DNA from: Accumulibacter sp.
GTDB lineage: Bacteria; Pseudomonadota; Gammaproteobacteria; Burkholderiales; Rhodocyclaceae
NCBI GenBank assembly: GCA_031284185.1
Contig: JAITAJ010000122.1
Location: forward strand, 1 to 9,554
DNA length: 9,554 nucleotides
Reading direction: 5' to 3'
In this document: positions 1-5,134 of the stretch, one piece after another
Position numbering within the stretch: position 1 is the stretch's first letter
Layout: every line of letters starts with the position of its first letter
Program-made: the position numbers and the translations under genes
Notes under the pieces: model-generated
The model's database searches: none
What the model saw: the letters and a program-made list of their open reading frames with translations, nothing else
Told to the model about the DNA's origin: nothing

Positions 1-73
1 GCGCCGGGTGAGGGAGGAAAAACCGAGCGATGGGGTTCTCTGTCCTCTGTCTTCTCAAATCGCTGTCCTCTGA
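1..73. repeat. Truncated copy of the intergenic repeat family (left window edge)
   Basis: Bases 1-34 are the reverse complement of half of the hairpin core seen in the 4.7-5.1 kb array: CGCCGGGTGAGG, then GGAAAAACC, then GAGCGATGGG. Bases 37-73 carry the pyrimidine-rich flank of the array units (CTCTGTCCTCTGTCTTCTC, then CTGTCCTCTGA) in the same orientation as in those units. The core is therefore flipped relative to its flank compared with the array copies. The element continues to the left of the window. It is read through in frame by the acyltransferase gene on the minus strand. Identity to the array is seen directly; what the element is (a REP/BIME-like or MITE-like repeat) is inference. 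Confidence 0.8.
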
Positions 74-2234
74 TCTCGCCATCTAGCGCCCGCGCAAGCG
101 CGGGCGCTAGATGGCGAGCGGCAGTCCGGGAGAAGGTGGCGCTGACGTGACTGCCGTCGAAATAGGGCACCAGACCACCGAGCACCGCCAGACACGCCCC
201 GGCGTCGCAGAATACATCGGTGAGATCCGCCGTCACCAGAAGCGGGGAAACGATCGTCCGCGCGGCGTCGAACAGGGGATCGGGACGTACCCAGGCGGAA
301 CGCGGGCCATCACAGGCCGATAAGGTTTCGGCGCCCGCCAGGCAGTCCGGTATGTTTTTCCCCGGAAAGGGCGTGTCCCGGATGACCAGCACCGCCACGC
401 CCGCCGACACGAACCGCTCGATGATCCGGCGATAGGAGTCGACCGCCGCCGCGTACCGCTCGCCGGGCGGCACGTCGATGAGCGAGCCGGCCTCGGTGAA
501 GGAGGAAATGACGAGCACACGGACGCCGGAATCGATGACGCGCTCCATGACATCCGCGGTGAAACTCAGACAGCGCCGCTCGTCCGCGGGATCGTCGAAC
601 TTCTGTCTGAGCAGCGCGGGGAAACACCCGGATGACAGATACGTGCTCACCTGGACGTTCATCCCGTCGGCCAGCTCGCTCAGTCCCGGCAGCCACTGGA
701 CGGCATGGGAGTTTCCGAACAGCCCGATGCGCCGGGTATGCCGGTCCGCCACGCGCCGCCCGTAGAGACAGGTCGGAAAGCGCTCGGAACCGGGTTCCCA
801 CAGGCAGCCCTTTTCATAGGCGTCGGAACGATCCAGCGCGGCCACCTCGGGCGTGACCAGGAACGCGGTTCCGTGGGGATCGGCGGCGGCGCAAGCCTCA
901 TTCCCGAGCGCTCCGGCACCGACGCAAGGCATCGGCACGGCTCGCGCCAGGACGTCCAGGCGAGATTGAATCTTTCGTTGCAGCATCCACCAGCCGCTGC
1001 CGGTACAGGCGCAGATCAGCAGGGAACCCGCGGCCAGGAAGACGAATCCCCGATGCGGCGGATCGCCCAATGGCCTGGGGCCGCGCAGCTTTTCCTCGAT
1101 CAGATGGTAACTGAGCGCGGCGATCCCGAACGTCAGGATGAGGACGATCACGTCGGCGGCGCCCCTGATCCGGGGGATTCCGGCAGGCCAGTACCGGGCG
1201 AGCGCGGCGGGCAGCCATACCGCGACGGGCCAGTGCCACAGGTAAATCGAATAGGAGATGTCCCCCACCCATTGGAAGGGCCGCCATGAAAGAAAGGCGT
1301 CGAACGCCGATTTTCCCCCCGCGATGAAGCTCGCCGCTCCGAGAGTGGGCAGCAGGGCCGCGCCGCCGGGAAAGGGCGTGGTGTCGCCGAAACAAAATCC
1401 CGCCGCCAGCATGGCGACCGCTCCGAAGCCTTTCAGCGCCGTCCGCATCGCCGGGCGAGGCGTCAGGAAGGCGTCCAGCCGGGCGCTCGCCACGGCGAGA
1501 AGCCCGCCCGCGCCCAGTTCCCAGCCGCGGGTGAAGGTCGAGAAGTACGCCGCTGCCGGATTCACGCCGGTCAGATAGAGGGAATAGGCCAGGCTGCAAA
1601 CCACCACGAGGCCGACAGCGGCGGCGGCGGCGAACTTCCGGCGGATGCCCCGGCCGGATTCCAGCCGCGCGAGCGCGAAAAAAAGCAAGGGCCACACCAG
1701 ATAGAATTGCTCCTCCACCGACAGGGACCAGAAGTGTTGAAACACGGTGGGCGCCTGAGTCGAGGCGAGATAATCCACCGCCTCCCACGACAGATTCCAG
1801 TTCTGCGCATAGAGCGTCGAGGCGGCGGCTGAGCGCAGGGTGCCCGGTAGTTGCGTCATCGGCGTGAGGAGGAGGGCCGCCGGCGCGCACAGGGCGAGCA
1901 CGGCGAACGATGCCGGCAGCAGCCGTCTGATCCGCCGGTTCCAGAACTCCGCGAGCTTGCGGGCGTCGCCGGGCGGATGCCGGATCAATCCGCCGGTGAT
2001 CAGGAAGCCGGAAATCACGAAAAAGACGTCCACTCCGACATAGCCGCCGGGCATGAAGCGCGGTTCCAGGTGGTAAGCGACCACCGAGCCGACGGCCAGG
2101 GCGCGAAGCCACTGGATGTCGCTCCGTCTGGCATGGCGGGACGCGGCGCTGTCGCCCGAGGCGCGGCCCGTGGCGGAGCGGCTCCGAAAGAAAAGCGCTC
2201 TGGCGGCCAGCAGGAAGCCGACGACAGTCGTCAC
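1..2234 (-). CDS. OafA-type membrane acyltransferase with C-terminal SGNH domain (3' end outside window)
   Basis: Probable O-acyltransferase that transfers acyl (often acetyl) groups to a surface polysaccharide. At least 744 codons are open. Residues about 40-410 are the multi-pass acyltransferase-3 domain: IQWLRALAV at 40, a candidate catalytic His55 in VVAYH, GYVGVDVFFVISGFLIT at 64-80, WNRRIRRLLP at 98-107, HFWSLSVEEQFYLVWPL at 167-183 and SYSIYLWHWP at 327-336. Residues about 500-720 are an extracytoplasmic SGNH esterase-like domain with nucleophile Ser509 in GLFGNSHA and the D693-G-S-H696 pair. The usual Asp of GDSH is Asn508. The start is a GTG at 2234 preceded by GGGGAGG, only about 3 nt away, so the start is less certain than the frame. 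It lies 59 bp after the deacetylase, probably in the same operon. The frame has no stop before base 1: after about residue 720 it reads into repeat DNA, giving a non-family tail. Confidence 0.9.
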   Translation of the reverse strand, partial: MTTVVGFLLAARALFFRSRSATGRASGDSAASRHARRSDIQWLRALAVGSVVAYHLEPRFMPGGYVGVDVFFVISGFLITGGLIRHPPGDARKLAEFWNRRIRRLLPASFAVLALCAPAALLLTPMTQLPGTLRSAAASTLYAQNWNLSWEAVDYLASTQAPTVFQHFWSLSVEEQFYLVWPLLFFALARLESGRGIRRKFAAAAAVGLVVVCSLAYSLYLTGVNPAAAYFSTFTRGWELGAGGLLAVASARLDAFLTPRPAMRTALKGFGAVAMLAAGFCFGDTTPFPGGAALLPTLGAASFIAGGKSAFDAFLSWRPFQWVGDISYSIYLWHWPVAVWLPAALARYWPAGIPRIRGAADVIVLILTFGIAALSYHLIEEKLRGPRPLGDPPHRGFVFLAAGSLLICACTGSGWWMLQRKIQSRLDVLARAVPMPCVGAGALGNEACAAADPHGTAFLVTPEVAALDRSDAYEKGCLWEPGSERFPTCLYGRRVADRHTRRIGLFGNSHAVQWLPGLSELADGMNVQVSTYLSSGCFPALLRQKFDDPADERRCLSFTADVMERVIDSGVRVLVISSFTEAGSLIDVPPGERYAAAVDSYRRIIERFVSAGVAVLVIRDTPFPGKNIPDCLAGAETLSACDGPRSAWVRPDPLFDAARTIVSPLLVTADLTDVFCDAGACLAVLGGLVPYFDGSHVSATFSRTAARHLAPALARALDGEIRGQRFEKTEDREPHRSVFPPSPG
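75..118. repeat. Perfect 21-bp inverted repeat with 2-nt centre
   Basis: Left arm 75-95 (begins CTCGCCATCTAG) is exactly complementary to right arm 98-118 (ends CTAGATGGCGAG), with AA at 96-97 between them. As RNA this would be a very stable, GC-rich hairpin. There is no T-run after it on either strand, so a classical intrinsic terminator is not supported. It overlaps the last native-looking codons of the acyltransferase (residues about 706-720) and directly abuts the repeat copy at 1-73. It could be a transcript-end hairpin, part of the repeat element, or the scar of a small inverted duplication. Confidence 0.85.
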
Positions 2235-2293
2235 GAGCCTCCCCGCCCGACATTCCGATACCCGGCCACGAAATCCGAAGCCCACTCGTTTTC

Positions 2294-3238
2294 CTATCCG
2301 CGCATGTTCCGCAACAGGCGCAAGGCAAACCGATGCCTCGTCCTGTCCCACGGGGTGAACCGCGGCAGGCGGAAAAGATCGCGGCCTCCCGTCGCGCAGC
2401 CGGGCGCCGTGGAAAAGGCCGCGTCGAACCCCAGCTCCTTCACCAATCCGGCGTGTTCCGCGAGAAAGTCCGTCTCCGGCTTCCCGTTCGGATAGGCGAA
2501 AAGGCCGACGCGCGTTCCCAGCAAGGTCTCCAGGAATCGTTTGCTTTCGGCGATTTCACTGTACGCCTCCGCGATGCCGAGGCGCGCGAGGATCGGGTGC
2601 CTCATGGTGTGCGCCCCGATCTGCATACCCGATCGGCGCATCCGCCGAACCTGCGCCGAAGTCATCATCAGGCCCGAGGGCAGCTCCACACCGGCCAGCC
2701 CGGCGATGCGCCCGGCCCGATCGACGCGCTCGCCGACCGGCAGATACTTGATCTTCGGAAGAATCGTTTCGATCGCCCGGCGCTTCCCGCCGATCGAATC
2801 GAGCCGGAAAGCGCCGATGCCGAGGGACTGGAGATCCAGGGCCTCTTTCCGGCAGGCGCGGATGGCTTCGATCACCGTATCGTTCCACATCCGGCCACCG
2901 TCGAGAAATCCGGCGGCCACGAAAAACGTGGCCGTCAGACCGTGTTTTCGCAGTATCGGCACGGCGTTCTCGAAGTTGTCCGCGTAACCGTCGTCGAAAG
3001 TGATCGCGGCGGACCGCGCCGGCAACGCGCCGGTTTTCAGACGCGCGATCGCCTCATCGAGCGGCAATACCCGGAACCACGCCTTGATCCAGCCCATGAT
3101 CTCGTCGAAGCGGGCAATGTCCGGCTCGTCCGGGAAAAGCGGGTCCCGCGCCGCAAGCACGCGGTGAAACATCAGGATGGACAGGCGCGCCTTCGATCCC
3201 GCGGGCGAAGCCAAGGCGAAGAGGTGGTCGAAGAACAC
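2294..3238 (-). CDS. NodB-type polysaccharide deacetylase family protein
   Basis: Carbohydrate esterase of the polysaccharide deacetylase (NodB homology, CE4) family, expected to remove N- or O-acetyl groups from an exopolysaccharide or its precursor. The 314-residue product shows the family motifs in order: ILMFHRVL at 21-28, motif 1 TFDDGY at 80-85 (Asp82 and Asp83), motif 2 H210-TMR-H214 (the zinc-binding His pair), FAYPNG at 247-252, and LPRF with Arg293 near the C-terminus. An insertion at about 115-190 separates motifs 1 and 2. No convincing signal peptide or membrane helix is visible. The start is GTG at 3238, supported by AGGAA about 6 nt upstream that overlaps the stop region of the ligase gene. 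The 9-bp gap to that gene suggests co-transcription and perhaps translational coupling. The substrate is not deducible from sequence; the neighbours suggest the exopolysaccharide of this locus. Confidence 0.9.
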   Translation of the reverse strand: MFFDHLFALASPAGSKARLSILMFHRVLAARDPLFPDEPDIARFDEIMGWIKAWFRVLPLDEAIARLKTGALPARSAAITFDDGYADNFENAVPILRKHGLTATFFVAAGFLDGGRMWNDTVIEAIRACRKEALDLQSLGIGAFRLDSIGGKRRAIETILPKIKYLPVGERVDRAGRIAGLAGVELPSGLMMTSAQVRRMRRSGMQIGAHTMRHPILARLGIAEAYSEIAESKRFLETLLGTRVGLFAYPNGKPETDFLAEHAGLVKELGFDAAFSTAPGCATGGRDLFRLPRFTPWDRTRHRFALRLLRNMRG

Positions 3239-3247
3239 GAACGCTTC

Positions 3248-4588
3248 CTATATTCCCGACGGTCCCACTCTTGCGCCGCGCGGCCCGCCCGGCGCGGATT
3301 TCGGCCGGCCCCGCAAGGCGTAGGCGAGCGGCGAAGCCGCCGGATCCCTTTCCCATCCTCGCGTTTCGATCCATCGTCTGGCCAGGACGGCCATCGCCAT
3401 CATGTCATACGGCAGGTCGAAATAGGCGAGGCTGAGAAACGCGCCGCCCACGGCGTATCCGGCCAGGCTCACCTGGATCATGTTTCCCAGATCGGACGCC
3501 CATCGGGCCTGTGGCGTCGACAGCGCCGTTTTTCGCAGCCAGCCGGCCTGCCGGTACGTACTGAACCACATGAGCAGAAACAGAAACAGGCCGACGAAGC
3601 CATGATTGCCCAGTATCTGAAAGTAGATGCTGTGCGCGGCCCGGATGATTTCGGCGTCTCCCTCGCCATAGAGAAGGAAGAGCAAGGGACTCTGATAACT
3701 CATGCCGCCGCCGAAGAACCGATGCGTCGCCACGTTCCACGCCACCCGCCAGGCGTACAGACGCCCCATCGCCGACCCGTCCTCCTCATACGTGGCGATG
3801 GTTCCCATGCGGTTCCACCAGGCATCCGGCATCATCGGCAGGATGGCGAGCAGCACGACGCAGATCAGCGCCGCCATCGCCAGTTTGCGCCGGCTGCGCC
3901 ACCAGAACAGCATTCCCATGGCCGAGATGGCGAGCATCCCGCCGCGGGAATGCGATCCGAGCGCGGAGGCAGCGCACAGCAGCATGGCGCAGGAGAGCGC
4001 GTGCCTGAGCCAGCGGCGCTGAACCTGGAGCTGGAGGAAGTGCAACAGCGGAATGGTCATGACCAGCGCCAGGGCAAACTCGTTGTTGTCCTCGATGAAT
4101 GAGCCGGGCGGCCCCCAGACGCGGTAGTTGCCGCCGTTCAGCACCGTAAACACGCCGCCCTTCACCCCGAGCGCGGCCAGCGATCCGACGGTGACCCAGA
4201 CGAAGGCCAGGATGTGCGGTTTGTCGCGCAGCAGGGCCAGGGTGACGAAGAGCATGAAGAATATCTTCATGACCTTGTTCCACTGATCGTAATCACCCTC
4301 GACATCGACCCCCATGAGCCAAGATAGCGTCATCCACCCCGCGAACAGGAAAAAGAAGGTGACCGGCGCGCCCTTGAACGGCGAATCGCGTTCCTTCGTC
4401 GCGGCCATGCCGATCAGCGTGACGCCCGCCGCGACGGCAGCGAGCGGCGCGCTGTAGGCAAAGCCCCACCCCAGCCGGTGCGGGTTCATCAGGCTGATCC
4501 AGGTCCATAACAGAACCCCGAGCCACGGACGCCGCAAGGACATCAGCGCCCACGGGACAAAGATGGCAAGAACGAGGGTATCGCGCAT
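3248..4588 (-). CDS. Putative O-glycosylation/O-antigen ligase-like protein, exosortase A-associated type
   Basis: Polytopic inner-membrane protein of the O-antigen ligase/polymerase (Wzy_C) superfamily, 446 residues with roughly ten hydrophobic segments. The N-terminus (ALMSLRRPWLGVLLWTW at 14-30, then SLMNPHRLGWGFAY at 32-45) and the GPPGSFIEDNNEFALAL region (159-175) match what I recall of the exosortase A-associated probable O-glycosylation ligase family (TIGR03097), found with EPS loci and PEP-CTERM proteins in betaproteobacteria. Further ligase-like features are GSHSRGG at 211-217 (Arg215) and AHSIYFQILGNHGFVGL at 318-334 (His319, His329) flanking the periplasmic loop. It is the first visible gene of the polysaccharide group and diverges from pyrG across the repeat array. 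The ATG at 4588 has only a weak upstream GGGA. No exosortase or PEP-CTERM gene lies in the window, so the association is family-based. Polymerase versus ligase role is unresolved. Confidence 0.87.
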   Translation of the reverse strand: MRDTLVLAIFVPWALMSLRRPWLGVLLWTWISLMNPHRLGWGFAYSAPLAAVAAGVTLIGMAATKERDSPFKGAPVTFFFLFAGWMTLSWLMGVDVEGDYDQWNKVMKIFFMLFVTLALLRDKPHILAFVWVTVGSLAALGVKGGVFTVLNGGNYRVWGPPGSFIEDNNEFALALVMTIPLLHFLQLQVQRRWLRHALSCAMLLCAASALGSHSRGGMLAISAMGMLFWWRSRRKLAMAALICVVLLAILPMMPDAWWNRMGTIATYEEDGSAMGRLYAWRVAWNVATHRFFGGGMSYQSPLLFLLYGEGDAEIIRAAHSIYFQILGNHGFVGLFLFLLMWFSTYRQAGWLRKTALSTPQARWASDLGNMIQVSLAGYAVGGAFLSLAYFDLPYDMMAMAVLARRWIETRGWERDPAASPLAYALRGRPKSAPGGPRGARVGPSGI

Positions 4589-4621
4589 GATCCCGACTAT
4601 ATCAAATTCAGAAAACAGAGT

Positions 4622-4663
4622 TCAGAGGACAGGTTTCAGAGGACAGGTTTCAGAGGACAGATT
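4622..4663. repeat. Three tandem 14-bp repeats
   Basis: The 14-mer TCAGAGGACAGGTT occurs three times head to tail at 4622, 4636 and 4650, the last copy ending ATT. These are the inverted counterparts of the CTGTCCTCTGAAA motifs at the right end of the array. They are 34 bp upstream of the ligase start codon, so changes in copy number would alter its upstream region. Confidence 0.9.
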
Positions 4664-4694
4664 TTTAGAGAAGACAGAAGACAGATAAGTTTGC

Positions 4695-4810
4695 GGCGCT
4701 TCGCGCCAGGTAAGATGGAAAAACCCATCGCTCGGTTTTCCCTTCCTCATCCGGCGCGACAGCGCCGCATACTCCTCTGTCTTCTGTCCTCTCAAGTCGC
4801 TGTCCTCTGA
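4695..4810. repeat. 116-bp repeat unit 1
   Basis: In order it contains GGCGCTTCGCGCC (a small hairpin), the large hairpin core with GGAAAAACC and a shortened GGTTTTCCC arm around CATCGCTC, GGCGCGACAGCGCC (a second small hairpin), and the pyrimidine flank CTGTCTTCTGTCCTCTC ending CTGTCCTCTGA. By eye it differs from unit 2 at 5 of 116 positions. Confidence 0.9.
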
Positions 4811-4814
4811 CCTG

Positions 4815-4930
4815 GGCGCTTCGCGCCAGGTAAGATGGAAAAACCCATCGCTCGGTTTTCCCTTCCTCATCCGGCGCGACAGCGCCGCATACTTCTCTGT
4901 CTTCTGTCCTCTCAAACATCTGTCCTCTGA
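4815..4930. repeat. 116-bp repeat unit 2
   Basis: A direct repeat of unit 1 at exactly 120-bp periodicity. Differences are one C/T change in the flank and a small cluster where unit 1 has GTCGC and unit 2 has ACATC. The core is identical, which suggests recent duplication or gene conversion. Confidence 0.9.
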
Positions 4931-4967
4931 AAACTTATGTCCTCTCAAGCCTCTGTCCTCTGACCTG

Positions 4968-5083
4968 GGCGCTTCGCGCCGGGTAAGATGGAAAAACCCA
5001 TCGCTCGGTTTTTCCTTCCTCACCCGGCGCGACAGCGCCGCAAACTCATCTGTCTTCTGTCTTCTCAAGTCGCTGTCCTCTGA
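4968..5083. repeat. 116-bp repeat unit 3
   Basis: A more diverged direct copy with the best-preserved stem-loop. CGCCGGGT (4977-4984) pairs with ACCCGGCG (5022-5029), and GGAAAAACC (4990-4998) pairs with GGTTTTTCC (5007-5015) around the 8-nt loop CATCGCTC. The paired changes in the outer arm compared with units 1 and 2 (CGCCAGGT with ATCCGGCG becoming CGCCGGGT with ACCCGGCG) improve the stem. It is separated from unit 2 by 37 bp of small repeats. Its right end supplies the bases at the -35 position of the putative pyrG promoter. Confidence 0.88.
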
Positions 5084-5108
5084 AACTGTCCTCTGGCAGT
5101 GGTATAAT
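5080..5108 (+). promoter_or_regulatory. Putative sigma-70 promoter of the pyrG operon (extended -10)
   Basis: A consensus TATAAT at 5103-5108 is preceded by TG one base upstream (5100-5101), forming an extended -10. With a 17-bp spacer, the hexamer CTGAAA at 5080-5085 matches the -35 consensus at 4 of 6 positions and belongs to the last repeat unit. Transcription would start near 5115, leaving a roughly 20-nt leader. No clear Shine-Dalgarno is visible before the pyrG ATG (CGCTGCACACACTTAC). The -10 is seen directly; its use is inferred. Confidence 0.65.
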
Positions 5109-5134
5109 CCGAATTTCCCGCTGCACACACTTAC

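Larger units (their letters stand above)
4668..5066. repeat. Terminal inverted repeats of the array (32 bp, 31 matching)
   Basis: The left arm 4668-4699 (GAGAAGACAGAAGACAGATA, then AGTTTGCGGCGC) is the reverse complement of the right arm 5035-5066 except at one position. The arms bound the three-unit array, and outside them the smaller 10-bp motifs continue the same mirror symmetry. This is what a single long palindromic element would look like after internal units were duplicated. No target-site duplication could be identified. Confidence 0.85.
4622..5095. repeat. Complex intergenic repeat array between divergent operons
   Basis: This fills nearly all of the 546-bp gap between the ligase start and the pyrG start. 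It holds three 116-bp direct units (4695-4810, 4815-4930, 4968-5083), a 37-bp spacer of smaller motifs (4931-4967), CAGAGGACAG motifs on the left and complementary CTGTCCTCTG motifs on the right (4800, 4920, 4953, 5073, 5086). Because the left motifs are inverted relative to the right ones, the whole array has imperfect dyad symmetry. Each unit also carries internal hairpins. Its composition is visibly more purine/pyrimidine-skewed than the genes. It encodes no recognisable protein or transposase. A REP/BIME-like or MITE-derived origin is inference. Confidence 0.9.

Noticed and set aside
898..2328. A long minus-strand open frame (476 codons) overlapping the acyltransferase
   Set aside because: It is an Arg/Pro-rich out-of-frame shadow. 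The neighbouring frame from 2234 carries all acyltransferase motifs, checked at WHW (1238) and the SGNH His (149), both in the same phase.
2333..4102. A 589-codon plus-strand open frame antisense to the deacetylase and ligase
   Set aside because: Composition rich in Arg, His, Gln and Gly with no motif; it lies opposite two clear genes in high-GC DNA, where antisense frames are often open.
4668..5066. Insertion sequence or CRISPR interpretation of the array
   Set aside because: No transposase frame, no identifiable target duplication, and the repeats are long, imperfect and separated by related rather than unique spacers, so neither a complete IS nor a CRISPR array is supported.
4622..5128. 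A 168-codon minus-strand open frame across the repeat array with a repeated peptide (RRMRKGKPSDGFFHLTWREAP-like)
   Set aside because: The peptide periodicity simply mirrors the DNA repeat units. The frame is open because the repeat lacks stops on that strand, and nothing resembles a protein family, ribosome binding site or independent start.
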